Shown here piece by piece: positions 39,301 to 52,234 of a stretch of 64,000 nt of DNA. Source of the stretch: Rostratula benghalensis (taxonomy: Eukaryota; Chordata; Aves; Charadriiformes; Rostratulidae); NCBI GenBank assembly GCA_013399305.1, contig VXAI01000020.1, positions 4,698,425 through 4,762,424 on the forward strand. Reading direction: 5' to 3'. How positions within the stretch are numbered: the first letter of the stretch is position 1; every line of letters begins with the position of its first letter. The position numbers and the translations under genes were made by a program. Below the pieces are notes generated by a model, which was not told where the DNA came from, did not search any database, and saw only the letters and a list, made by a program, of their open reading frames with translations.

Positions 39301-39690
39301 CGGCTGTTTTAAAGCGGTTTTGAGGACTTAATCAAGGTCAAGCCCTACATTTTTTTTTTTTTTTTTAAATCCCTACGAGCGCTAAAAAGATAAAAACTGG
39401 GACCGAATGGGTTGGCGTGGGGTAATGCCGTGCTGCGTGTGGGCAGAGCTGCCACCCCGGCCGGGTCTGCTCTGCTAACGCGGACAGGCCGTGCTGGCCC
39501 ACACGCTCAGGAGTTTGCCTTCCCTCTCCCCTAGGTGCCACCGGCTGCCTTTCCATGACTGACAGCCCCTTCGGGTGACAGACTCTTCAGGTGACAGCGC
39601 CCATCGCCAGGCTGAGCTGTGACCTCCTACAGGACTGTGAGCTTCAGCCGCTGCCCGGAATTGGGGCTGTGAAGTTACGAAAACATACCC

Positions 39691-39722
<32 letters not shown>

Positions 39723-39724
39723 AA
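39691..39724. repeat. T25-A9 homopolymer junction
   Basis: A run of 25 T is followed at once by 9 A, about 650 bp upstream of the Rab ATG. Confidence 0.85.
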
Positions 39725-40225
39725 TAATGAAGTTTTGTCACCAGGGAGGAAAGAGGGAACTTTCACAACCCGTCATAACGCTTCCCCTGTGAAGTACAGA
39801 GCTAAACAGTCTGGTTTCTTGCTACTTCCTAGCCTTGAAGACAGAGACAGAGGAAATAGGTTTTAAGAATTTCCTCTTTTTCACTTTTAGTTTGCTGTCA
39901 TCTGACAGTCAAAGAGAACTGTAGAGTACAGGAGAAAAAAAAAAAAAAGAAGTATAAAAGAAGTATATTTACAGTGTACACTTGCTGCATGTATGTCTGG
40001 ACATTTCTACCAGAATCCCACATTTTCCAAGTTACAAGGCTGTTGACCACTTGCCAGTTTGCACGCTGGCAGGACACACGTCAGAGATTTAGGAGTGGGA
40101 TATATTTTGAGTTAAAAGTGCTAATAGACATAAACAAGTATTTGTGACTGTGTAACTCTGTGATGACTCCCCACAGCTTTTGACATTTTCATCTTCAGCC
40201 CTTCAGGCAACTCCTAGATCGGTTC

Positions 40226-40651
40226 ATGTATCACAGAGCCATGGATGTAAGAAACTCACTTTTTGTGCAGGACAATTTATGCCAGCAGGTTCCACCTAGC
40301 ACAATTCAGGATGTCCTCTTCCCGAAGGCCAGGCATTATTTCAGGCTTATTTCCTTATCTCCCCACTCTGAACCATACACCAACCTGAACCTCACCTTCC
40401 CAGCATTGAACTGGTTAGCCACAAACCTCCAGGGTTTTATGGTAGATCTTCAAAGGATGACAACAGCATGTTGCTTGATCATTGCAGTTTCCTTGATTCC
40501 TGTAAGAATGATAATGCCTGCTACAAGTAGGGAAATTATGAGACTGAAGGCACTTTTTGAACAACAGTTCGTGGAAGAAGTTGACCCTATGGGACACTTT
40601 CAGGTGACACAATCACATGAAAGCCTTTGTGGAACCCTTTCTGTACAATAA
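40226..40651 (+). other. Unassigned 141-codon open frame ending in AATAAA
   Basis: The frame runs plus-wards, about 1 kb from the Rab CpG island and divergent from the Rab gene. Its stop codon lies inside an aataaa hexamer near 40648. The peptide shows no domain that I know; one hydrophobic stretch (CCLIIAVSLIPVRMIM) sits two-thirds along. It could be an exon of a divergent noncoding transcript or simply chance. Confidence 0.15.
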
Positions 40652-43600
40652 AGCTGCAAGTGTGTGACTGGCTTGGTTGGACAAGGGCTAGGAGGGAATA
40701 TGATGATCAGGAATTAAACAATAAGGAGGTGAAAAAAACTGCTTAAAGAAAAAGATAATAGAGTGAATAGGTATACACTGACCACGGATATGGCTGAGCT
40801 GAAAATTGTGATGTTTCTAATGATAATTGAGAAAATTCTTGCAATTGAGGTGATTGGGAGAAAAATCTTAATAAAGGCAGAGGAAGATGAATTTGTTAGG
40901 GAGGCTGCAACCGCCTGCAATGAGGAAGGACTGGACTTCATAAAGCAGAACACTTCCTGTGAGAAACATCCCCTGCTACCTCAGCAGCCCCGTCAAGTTG
41001 TGCTTCCTTATGCAGAAATTGGAAGCTACTATTGATTATCAAAAATCTGAGTGATGGTGAGACGCCAGCATCTTCTGGTTGTTCTCATGGATTGGGCGTC
41101 TTTGGTTGTTCTCATGGCTGAGAGGTGATGTGTACGGGGATTCTGTAACACTTAGGGATAATCTAAGATCTGCAACAATAGGCAGGTGTCTCCAGCCATC
41201 TGTGGATCAATCCTGTTCCAGTCTCTCCATCCATGTGGCTGCAGGAGTGAGGACAAGGCTGGTGCTTCACCCTGTAGGTGGCTGCTTTAGCATGGATTTG
41301 GCAGATGTATGGGTTTATAGATACACTGTAAGACTTTGTCGTTATTGTGGGCCTTCTCCCATTCTCTGCTTTGAAGCTGCTCTTCATAAAACACCTTTCT
41401 TCAAATGAGGGTGACACTGCAGCTGCCTACAGCAGTTAAGTTTAGGTGACAGCCTGGACTGGTGGTGATAGCGAGGCTCCATTAGCTCAAACTTTACCCT
41501 GTGTTGTCTGTCAGGTCAACCAATTTAAATTAAGAGGCTCTCCATAGTATTTTTACATTCAAATGTTGATTTATGAGCAATCTGCAAGGCACGATTCTAG
41601 GTAATTTCTTAACAAAAGTCCAAATGCCATGGACTGCTGCTGTTACCAGTGAGTTTCAGTACCACTTTCCTCATATTCCTATCCACAAGGGGACAGTCTT
41701 TCCATCTCTTACCACCAACTAAAACCATTTAAAAATTAGCTCCTTGAAAAGCTACCATTCAATGAGTGAAACGTAATTTTTCTTTAAAATACATGTTTCA
41801 TGCTTTATAGAAAGCTTCCGGATCTTTGTAAACTATATGATGTTGCCGTATTTATAGAGCTAATCATAAGTAAAGTTAGTTTAATGAAGCTAATGACTTG
41901 AAAATTATGACTGTGTGGCTACAAGACAATCAGTGCAAAGAACAGAACAAAATTTCCATGGTGTTCCTTGAGATATCCTTGGAAAAGGATGTCTTTGTCT
42001 CTTGTTCATCGTTTTTGATTGCTCACTTACATTTCTTTGACTATATTTCCATTTAATGTGATAAATAGTACTAATAAAAATTACATCATTTTTAATAGCA
42101 TTTTAGTGGGAGATTTTTTCTTTTTCACACAGAAAAATGACCACAATTATTAGAATTTAATAAATACTTCTAATTATTAATGGTAGTTTTATGGATATGG
42201 TGCATTTTTTCTTCTTATCTGAAGTGTTCAGTTTAGGAATAGCTGGTCAGTTTACTCTGAGTACTGGAGAACTCTGGGTGAAGAGGATAAAGCTGTATTT
42301 TTTTAATTCTCAAATTGCTGACACAAGTTTGGCCTCTTAGATTGCTGTAGTGTGGCGCATTACCCCAGGCTCTCCTGATGAGTCAGTGCATTTTTACAGC
42401 ATTTGGTTTTTCATGTAGCCAAACCCCTGCAAAAAGGTGGCCTATCCCTTCACCACAGTCACAGAAAGTATTCTGAATTCAGGAAGGAACCAGAGAGATT
42501 CTTCAGCAGCAAATTTCATGCAAAACATCCAGCATAATCCTATCACTAACCCTGCTTTCAACATTCTTGCAAGCAAACATTATAAAAAAACCCCAAAACG
42601 AACAGTTAAGGGGACAAATAACTATAACCCAAGGATGAAGAAACAGCAGTGTTCAAATACAGCCCTGTTCCTGAGACATAATGGTACCATTGCAGGTGTC
42701 ACAGCCTCCTTAACGAAATAAAGCTTACAAAATTTTGCAAAGAGCTTCAATGTGTTTCCGTTTGCAATTATTTTGATGGAATATTGGAATACTAATGCAA
42801 TTACAAATATTAGCAGTAAATTCATGCACGTTTTCCTGAGCAGAAGGTATAAGCTAAAAATGGTAATAAGAAAGAGCGACGTTTAATTTGGATTTAAAAT
42901 CCTCAGCACTAAGTCACTGCTCGTGTCAAGATTACTCACTGAATAGATTCTGTTAAGTGACTGAAGTGAAACTCTTTGATTTCATTAGTATTAAGATAAA
43001 AACACTTTTGAGTGGACAAAAGTGAGGTAAATCACTCATGATAGGCAAAATAGGGTTCGCTAACCTTTAAATGCAATTTCTGGGCCAACTGTAAAGTATT
43101 TTAGTTATTTAAGAGGCAGAATTCAGTGTTAAACTGGAATATAATTTTGAAGATTTAATCAGAGAAGAGGGCACCTCTCTGAGTCAGAATGACTGACTCA
43201 GATGTGGGGCTACCGGTGAAAACTCCTGAAAAGCAATTGCGATGAGATGCCCATTGTTTACAGCTGCTCATGACCTGGGTCAGAGTTGTAGGGGCTTTTA
43301 ATTCTATTTTCCTTAATAATAGAACTCATCATTGCTTACTGGGTTATATTATCTTAAGTTAGAGTATCCCTTGATACTGTCAGATTCAAAGTCACGTTTC
43401 TGATCTAATGATAAGGAGGACAAGTATTACCAGAACAAACTGAAGTAATCCAAGCCTTACATCAGGGGTCCTGACCTCTTCAAAAATTTAGAATTGATAC
43501 CAACAGGGAGACCAAGCAAGTGTTGCCCTCAGCCCTTTCTCAACATCATTGCTCTTGGACCCACAGAAGTTGTTAGCTATGAGTATCTAGTAATTTGCTA

Positions 43601-46197
43601 GTGAAATTGTCACTCAGCACTTTAAGAATACTGTTTTAAAAGAAAAAAATACTAGAGTTCCCCTATGAGTAAAGGTAGTCTTACTTCTTCAACTCCTTTG
43701 GAAAAGTACATTTTCCTGAATCTGCAGCAGCAGAAGGAATAGCTGTTTTAAGAGACCATGCTGACTGCCATCTGTAGAGTTAATAAAATCCTGATTACAC
43801 CTGAAGTTTGCTCAGAAAAGTTCACAACACATGTAGCAGGGTCACAAATGTTATTTTTTCCCTTAGTTTGAGCCTGCCTCATCTCTCTTACTGAAAGACC
43901 AGTACTCTGTAAATGAAAGCTGAAATTTCTGGAAAATCAAACTGTTCACCAGCTCTAGTATCTGAGTCATCTACTGCTGTCACTCACCCACTGTCAGCCT
44001 TGCTCACTGAACAGCCTGGGAAGTATGAACTTTAAATACATACGCCCCTCCCGGAGTCCCTTCGACTTCCCTGTTACTCAAAACCATACTTTCTTTGGGT
44101 TGCTGCTTAATTATGTGGTCAAGATTTTCAAGATCATTATTCAGTATTACATTTCTAAATTAATATACAGGAACTTAAAAAGTTATCTAGCTACATAAAT
44201 GCTAAATGGAAACTACTGGATCCTCAGAAATGCAGCAATTATTTTAGTTTCCTACACAGAGCTTTAGAAAATAAGATATTAGAAGCTAATTCTTTAAAAG
44301 ATGCATTTACCCTCCAGATATTTTGAAAACATTACTCTAGCGTGGTTTTATCAGACAAAAATGTTTGAAATATTCTCAGTGCTAGATTGCCAGCAGAGGG
44401 GAGCAACGAGGGGACGTCTCAGGGCAGGCAGTTAGTAACGGTGGGGAGTCAGCTCCTGAATGCCTCCAGATACACTCTTGGGAGATTCTGTGCCACTCAG
44501 AAGTGTTTCAGGTGTCTCAAGCACTACATGTACCTCTTATTTATATTATATTTTCATTTTTTTGCCTTTCAAAAGCCATCATAATGCATATAAAACACAA
44601 AATGACAAGAGCATAGTCTGAGTTGCCTCCCATCTAAGTGGACAGTTATATGGGAGAGTCATATCTGGTCTGATACGACTCACCAAGACTAGGTTTTCAC
44701 CTTTATGTACTTACTAAAAAAATATTTATCCCAGTCTTTTTGGACATTGACATGGGGCCACTTCTCTGTAATTTCACAATTTCACTCCTAGCCTTTTTAT
44801 AGCTGTATGTTTTGCCCATCTGCGGGATGTGAGTTATCAGCTTCTAGTTTTTCTAGGTTTCCAGGAAGTTTGTCAGGTTGCCCTCCTGTGGCCTGCAGTC
44901 TCTTCTCTAAATTTAATAAAAATTAAGTGTTTTGTTATGAACTACCAAATAAGCATTTTGTGACTCTACCACAAGCAACATTTTGTGATAAGAACAGGAT
45001 TCATTTGGAACAACCACATCTTAAAAATTACATGGGTGTTTGGTGGGAGAAAGCATCTTCTCAGAGGAAAATGCTAAAATGATATTTTGGATGCAAAGGC
45101 TTTTTTGTGTATTTCCAGGATTATATTCATCTTGAAAATTATTATTCAAACAAGGAAACTTCTGTACGGGAAAATGGAAAGGCAATTGTTTAAGTGATAT
45201 TGATAAAATGGTGTTACAATGATAAACTGATAAAAAAGGGATTAAGGTTTTAAGAGAACATGTGTTGGAAGTATTGTAGTGCTGATGCTTTATTATACCA
45301 ATTTCATTACATGGTTAAATAAATTATATTGGCTCAAAACCAGGAAAAGGTCAGCCACTGTATTCCTAGCAGAAGCTACAAAACTTTACAGAACGGGACT
45401 TGTTTCAAAGGCAAATGAATCTGAGTCGATAAAGCAGTTGGTTGCAGGGAATCCAGGCTGGCCCTGGGAAAGGTGTGCACTGCACATCGAGACTATCTCC
45501 TCAGCTCCACAAGAGGTGTGTGGCCGTGCTACAGAGGAGACACAGCCCCTCTCTGTGTATGGGTGCTGTGCAGAGCAGGTCAAGAGAGATTTAGGAGAGA
45601 TTTGGTGGGTCGGTGGCTTAATGAAATGGAGAAGGGAGAATATTTAATTCAGAAAGTACTAGAGGTGGAGTGGAAAATGTTGTGAGGATGGGGCAGGTGA
45701 GAGATGCCAACCAGTTCTGCTGTGACAAAGTCAAGAAACTGAGGCTGATAAACTAGGGAAAACAGGTTCTCTATATGTTCAAAAGAGGCAGCATCATGGT
45801 CACAGTAGCCAGAACCCCAATTTCAGCTCATTGAAGAGAAGCACCATGAATAAATGAAAGACAGGAAGAATTCTGTAAAAAGAGCAAGAGGTGACTGAGG
45901 CGGAGAGAAATATTTTACTTGTAAAGACAACTGGAAAGAATTGATTCTGGTACATTACAAAGAAAGGAAGAACATTTGCTTATTTCTCAGCTATACAGAA
46001 ACTATGACAAGGCTGGTGTACAAAAGAGAAGCGCCCAATATTTGCACAATCCCAATTTTTCAGTGACTTCCTCATCTTTTTCCCTCCTCTCTCCCTATCC
46101 TCTTTCCTTCTTTGCCTGCCTTGAATTCTCCTGCCCCAGTAAAGGTACTACATTGTAAGAATTAAAAAGTTACTGCATTTGTACCATTGGCAGACAC

Positions 46198-46216
46198 AAA
46201 AAAAAAAAAAAAAAAA
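46198..46216. repeat. Poly-A tract
   Basis: This is a run of 19 A on the plus strand, in intergenic DNA. Confidence 0.85.
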
Positions 46217-49200
46217 GGAAAAAAGCCAAGTTTTATACATTTGCTATACTCATCATGACATTCATCTCTGTAGTGAGATTTTTATGGCCTCAGGTGGCTC
46301 TGTTAAGTTGCTTGGACATTTGAAAATGCAAAGTTATCTTAAGGTATAGTATGAGTCATCTGTAGCCATGGGAAGCCTTTGGACTCAGACAACTATGGCA
46401 GAATTCAATTTATTTGCCAATAGAGCTTATGTGTGTATATTATAAAATATAATTTTGGGCTGAAATTTTGCTTTACACATTGCAAGTTACCTCCCATGTT
46501 TTACCTCCCGTATCTTCTGAAGCACAGGCATCCTGCTAAACAGCATCCCTGCCTGTCTTCTGGTCTGCTCCCCATTTTCTTAGCCAAATGTGCTGCACCT
46601 GACTTCCAGGCATCACTGCCCCTGGGAAGCAAAATCTGAAAATGCCCTTACTTATGCACCTGGAAACACCAGCCATCTAATTGCCTATCCTGTTCTTTCC
46701 TTGTGGACAACAGATCTGCAGCAGGATTTGCCACAGGAATCTACATTATTTAAAAAAAAAAGATTAAAAAATAATTTAAAAAACCAAACTGTGAAACATC
46801 AGAAACAGAACCCTGGAATAGGCAAAGGTGGAAAGATACATGATCATCAAGATATAAGGACTAAGAGGGAGACACTGAGTACATGCACTTATTTTGATTT
46901 TTCATAGCACCTGTAGTGTCAGGAGGTGAGGAGGGTGTTTGATCTCCAATTTAGGGAGATGGGGAGTAGGAGTAGAAAATTAGACTAGATACAGAGATGA
47001 AGGACTGAATTCACTGTCACAGGAGCCTGTAGGCTAGATCCCATGCCAGACGCACTTCTTCCACATCTGGGCTTGCCACTCCAGCCACTGTTATAGGCAG
47101 AGTTGAGGCCACAGCCCTGCTGCCTGTGGTAGGGAGTTATTTTTGGAAGAGAGACACTGCTGGTGGCAGCGTTTAATCCTCTGATTCTTGATTAGCAAAC
47201 TCCCCAGAATCAACATTCCAGGGCAGGACTCTTCTTCAATCCCCAAGAACACCCAGCTACCCCCAAACCCTACCCAAAGGGCAACATGAGAACACATCCA
47301 CTGTTTTTTCATCAGGAACAAGAGGTGCCAGCAGGGAGCTCTCAGTGAGGAGCTCTCACATTTGGACTGTACAACTCCACTGTGAAATCACCTGGTTCCT
47401 CCGGCCTTCCCGTCTGCTTGGACCCACCTCCAGTCCCTGACAGCTGTGGGGCACAAAGCTGGGACTGGGACAAGTGCACTCAGAGCTGGGGGCTTGTTGG
47501 GCCCCTTTCTGAAATCACCTTCTCAAATTGCCCTGCAGTCTTTGTAAGTGCAGGTTATCCGAATGACTGCTGGAGCAGGGAATAGTTTTTAATTTACTTT
47601 TCAAGACTGTTTTCTGATTTAATGGAGGTTGCTGGTTTTATACTTGTTTTCACCACTCTGTATTTTCCTCTATATCAAAAGCATGCAGAGTTGTGGATAG
47701 ACCTTTTTTATGTATCATATAAATCTATTTAAGTGAATAAATAAATAAACAGTACCACAATGGGCTAAGAGTGAAAGATTGCACTGATGCTATTAGGAGT
47801 AGAAATATTTTGGGAGTACCACTATCAAATCATCTGTGAAAATGTCGTATAGGCACATGCACACACATAGCCCACAGAAAGATTTTTTTTCCTTCAGATA
47901 AATGTCAAAAATGCAGGCGTCCATTTTCATTTAAGTACCTGACACATTCTTCAAATCCACAGTGCACTTGACAGATAGGAGAGCATCTTCCATTAATCGT
48001 TAAGAGATTTAAATAGCATTTTATTTATATTTAGCATTCTGAAAGAACAAAGGAGAATAATAAGAGTATTCAATGCCTAGATCTCACAGGCTTCTTCCTA
48101 GAAAAGACTGGTACAAGTATAAAGCTAAACCAGTAGTAGCTTAATCTGTTGTAGATAATATAATTTATGTTGCCATGTATCATGTTAATGACTCTAAAAC
48201 AACGTGCACATTATTATTTTTTTTTCTTTTCCAATTTGGGATTCATAGAATAAGAGATGCAGAGACAAGGATAACCCATGTTTTCCATGAGAGATTCATG
48301 GAAACGGAAAAATAAGGTCTTTTAATAGTTCGTGATAACTGTTTTTCTTGGCTTAAGTGTAGGTTTTAAAAAATGGTGCTCATTGTTTTGCTTGTAGTTC
48401 TTTCATGCATGGACAATCATGCTGATGATGCATTTACTTCAAGTGAATTTTCCAATTGAAAAAGTGCTCTTGAGTAGTTTAAGTACTATGAATCACCAAA
48501 AACTCATCTAAGTCCCATAAAAGCACTGGCTGCAGAAAACAGCCCTGGAAAGAAGACATATTGGGATTGTACTACATGATTCAGCTAAACGGAAATATAT
48601 TTTGTCAACACAGAAGAAGTAAAAGAACCTGACAGTTCTGTAAAAATGAAATTATAATCTGCTAGAAAGACGGAAATTAACTCTTCTGGAAGCCCCCCTG
48701 CTATATCCCTCAGTTATTCCTCAATGGTCTGAAGCAGAGATTCTAGATGTGAGAACTTCAGCCCTTGAAACAGAGGATTTTTATGGGATATATTTCATTC
48801 GCCATCTCTTTCTCTACTTTTTCTTTCACTATTGTCTCTTGTTATTCCTAACCCTTGGCTTGGTCTGACTGGTGGAAGTCCTCTTTTTCTTGTTATCACT
48901 GCCTGCACCATTTGAACAACCAGTGTTTCTGAGACAATGTATTGTTCGTATGAGAAAACACAATCTATTTATTTTTTATATAACAGTATTTCCACTGAAA
49001 CAACTTTGAGTCCTAAGTATTAGTTGGGGAGACATGAGTGATTTTTAAGTTATTCTTAGGTAGTTTTTATTTAAGGCTGCCTTTGAAAGCGGATAAAACT
49101 AGTCACTAAATCATAGTATTAAAGTTTTTCAAAACTATAAAATAATTTTAAAATGTTAAGCTACTGCCTTAGATTTTTTTGGGTTTTTTTTTTCATTTAT

Positions 49201-49550
49201 GATGTAACTTAAGGTTACAAACTTTTAAAATTTAAACATAGTGAGGGTTTAGAAAATATTAATGTAGCTTTCTGTATCTTGGATAGCCTTATGTTGCCTC
49301 AAGTGAGCAATGCAAGTGAAGGGGGCTTCCTCGTGTTTGGAATTTCTGTCAGGATGACAGCCCATATGGTGCTCCTGTGAGGGCTGAGAGTCATTGTGGC
49401 CACAGCATCTTTTGTGCTTGCTGCCACGTACGCAGCTGTGGGTTACCTGGTGCTCGAGCCTGGGATGGTAGTGGCTTCTGTCTTACCCTAGTGAAAGAAA
49501 ATATTTTTGCCCACAGAAAACATTTTCATTTTGATTGCATTTCCAAGATA

Positions 49551-50312
49551 ATTCACAGAATCACAGAATCACAGGCTATCAGGGATTGGAAGGGACCTTG
49601 AAAGATCATCCAGTCCAATCCCCCTGCCAGAGCAGGAACACCTAGATCGGGCCACACAGGAGCGCATCCAGACGGGTCTTGAATGTCTCCAGAGAAGGAA
49701 ACTCCACAACCTCTCTGGGCCCGTTCCAGTGCTCTGTCACCCTCACTGTGAAGAAGCTTTCCCTCATATTTAAGTGGAACCTTCTATATTCCAGCTTGCA
49801 CCCATTGCCCCTTGTACTATCATAGGCCGTCGCTGAGAAGAGCCTGGCTCCATCCTCCTGACACTCACCCTTTACATATTTATAAACATTAATGAGGTCA
49901 CCCCTCAGTCTCCTCCAAGCTAAAGAGATCCAGCTCCCTCAGCCTTTCCTCATACCGGAGATGCTCCACTCCCTTAATCATCTTTGTGGCTCTACACTGG
50001 ACTCTCTCAAGCAGTTCCCTGTCCCTCTGGAACTGAGGGGCCCAGAACTGGACACAGTATTCCAGATGGGGTCTCACCAGGGCAGAGTAGAGGGGGAGGA
50101 GAACCTCTCTGGACCTACTGACCACAGCCCTTCTAATACACCCCAGGATGCCATTGGCCTTCCTGGACACCAGGGCACGGTGCTAGCTGATGGTCATGTC
50201 ATCCTGCTGTCTACCAGGACCCCCAGGTCCCTTTCCCCATCACTGCTCTCCAACAGTACAGTTCCCAACTTGTACTGGTACCTGCAGTTGTTCAATTTGG
50301 ATACAGGTTAAG
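49551..50312 (-). mobile_element. CR1 LINE 3' portion, relatively young
   Basis: In reverse orientation, the plus strand starts with 'attcacagaatcacagaatc' and 'tggaagggaccttgaaagat', the classic CR1 end. A 90-codon minus frame at 50170-49898 keeps the ORF2 C-terminus without breaks ([37 protein letters not shown]). Terminal 'tcacagaa' repeats are well preserved. Confidence 0.95.
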
Positions 50313-51765
50313 ATGTTTATAATGAGCTAGAAGAGCTTGCACAAGTGGTCTGGATGACAGAGAGGAGGAGAACAGCCAAGCCTTACCCATCAGCGCTGGC
50401 CCACTGATGGAAAGCATATTGTACCCACCATCAGTGTGGGTACTGCCCCGTGGGCATCTGGAGCACGAGTGCCTGAAATGTTACTTTAGGGTGGAAGACA
50501 GCTAAGAATATTTGATGGTTTATCCCACCTTTTAATTTTTGGTGACATCATTGATTTACAAGCTGGTTAGCCTTACTTTGGCAATTAGTATTCTCATGCT
50601 CTTCTTTAAAATGTAACACCTTGCAAAGGGGAAATGTAATTAGGTAGATCACACCCTCTGATGAACTCTTAGAACAGTAACTTTAGAACAAGCAGGAATA
50701 AATAGTTTTTTGGCCTCTACAGCTTCCTAAGCAACACAAATTATAACTTCCCCTTCCCCTGTTTAAAAAAAAGTAAAAAAATCTTGGGGGAGATGTGGAA
50801 GGGAGGGAAGCCACAGGAACACAAACATTTAATACCCGTTGAAGAGAGATGTAGCAGAGGATGCAGTTGTGCCACAGAGGTATGAAATAATCAATGCTCA
50901 GTTCTAACTCAGCCTAATCCTCTTGAAGACATGCCTCCCCTAAGTACAAGCTCTGTTTTAAATCCAGAACATTTTCTTTGCTTTACAGTTAAAATAAATC
51001 AAACTTCCATCCAGATCCACACAGACACACAAAGGTGAAAGAGCGATTTGGCACATCATTTGAAATATTGATCAAGCAATTGAATGTCATTTGGAGAGAT
51101 GGTAAAGAAATGCTGGGAAAGGCCCATGTGCCTTGTTTAGCCACAGAGACTCCTGCAGTGGGACACACGGGTTGTACATCTGCATGACAAACTCGCTTCC
51201 GCTTCCAACAGAAAGCAAATAATTAATTCTGCATTTCTAAAATGTGTCTGTTCACAGTTTGCCTGAAAACTTTTGATATTGCCACAGAACAGTCCAACAG
51301 TATGAAACTGGCACTTTCTCAGGGAGTGCTATTCTGCTCAGTATTACTTTTGTTAACCTTCCCTGGTTATTTGTATACCAGAAAATTTGAAGTCACTGCT
51401 GGGCCTTTTTAAAGGAGTATAGCTGAGGAAGCTGATGTTGTGCTGCCCGGTCACACACAGACCCCCCCTTTCCCTCATATGCTATTCCACACAATTCTGC
51501 TTACCCTGTTTTCACAGCTGCATTACCCATCAACTCCAACACCCTTCCTGGGGTTTCCACCTTGCTTATCTCTCCAACATTGTGCCTCACAAGCTGCAGG
51601 TAGGACCTGATGTAACAGGAGGACCAAAGAGGTGAGAGAAGCCAGGATGGGGGACATAGGGGCAGGTGAGTTGTCGGAGAGAAAATTGAAGCAGACTGTG
51701 AAAATTGACTCTTCTGTCCTTTACAGACTACAATTATTTGTGCTATCCTGGGGGTATGACTTTTC
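50313..51765. other. Intergenic, nothing recognised
   Basis: This is AT-rich sequence between a CR1 and the CLOCK-like 3' exon. It may hold the 3' UTR of the CLOCK-like gene, but I see no clear signal. Confidence 0.5.
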
Positions 51766-52127
51766 CTAAATTAAATCAAAACCTGAGAAGTCATCCGCAT
51801 CAAAGATGACTTTGTTTGAAATTTGAAGTTTGTGGTTGTTCAGGTTGAGAAATAAAATTATCTTGGACTGCTGCAGGCTGTGGCTAACCAAAGCAGAGCT
51901 GGCAAGCTGACGGTGGTGCTGTGGCTGTGGAGACTGAAGCAACTGTGGCTGCAGTTTATCCACAAGTGTGACCATCGATTTTCCCTCTGAAATAAAGACA
52001 GGGACTGTTCCAAAGCTCTTCTGGAGACACTGATCACTCACATCGCAAAGTGCATAGGATTGTGTCAGCTTAAAAGAGTACTGCTTGATGACCGGGGAAG
52101 TTGACCAAATCTCACCTTCAGAAGAAG
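51766..52127 (-). pseudogene. CLOCK-like 3'-terminal exon, frameshifted
   Basis: CLOCK is the bHLH-PAS partner of BMAL1 in the circadian clock, with a Gln-rich C-terminal activation tail. A strong acceptor (cttgttttcatctccag) opens this exon. The frame reads IWSTSPVIKQYSFKL, then FGTVPVFISEGKSMVTLVDK, then a Gln/Pro/His-rich run (QPQLLQSPQPQHHRQL). It resembles the CLOCK tail in order: the stretch before GAVMVP, a VVT segment, then the Gln-rich run. Near 51850-51868 the resemblance moves to another frame (SQPEQPQTSNFKQSHL), which fits CLOCK better than the open frame and points to a frameshift. The open frame stops at 51766. The alignment was made from memory, by eye. It could instead be an exon of an unrelated Gln-rich protein. 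Confidence 0.5.
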
Positions 52128-52234
52128 CTGGAGATGAAAACAAGAAATGAAATGTGTGGCCGATAAGTTACATGGGATAAGCCTGGCAAATGATAAGCCT
52201 AATGCTTATCTTTAGAAAGCAGGGAAAGAAGAGA

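Larger units (their letters stand above)
39301..49550. other. Intergenic region upstream of the Rab gene
   Basis: I see no recognisable gene or RNA in this 10-kb stretch. It contains unassigned open frames at 40226-40651 and 40763-41035, a 15-bp direct repeat (41076-41090 and 41103-41117), a poly-A run at 46198-46216, and AT-rich sequence without clear CR1 homology. Confidence 0.6.

Noticed and set aside
41076..41117. 15-bp direct repeat (tggttgttctcatgg twice, 27 bp apart)
   Set aside because: It is a short duplication with no associated element. It is not a target-site duplication that I can tie to an insertion.
45279..45647. Plus frame of 122 codons
   Set aside because: No domain, repeat or splice evidence is visible. 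Treated as chance.
49892..50311. Plus-strand frame of 139 codons
   Set aside because: It is the reverse strand of the CR1 ORF2 tail at 49551-50312.
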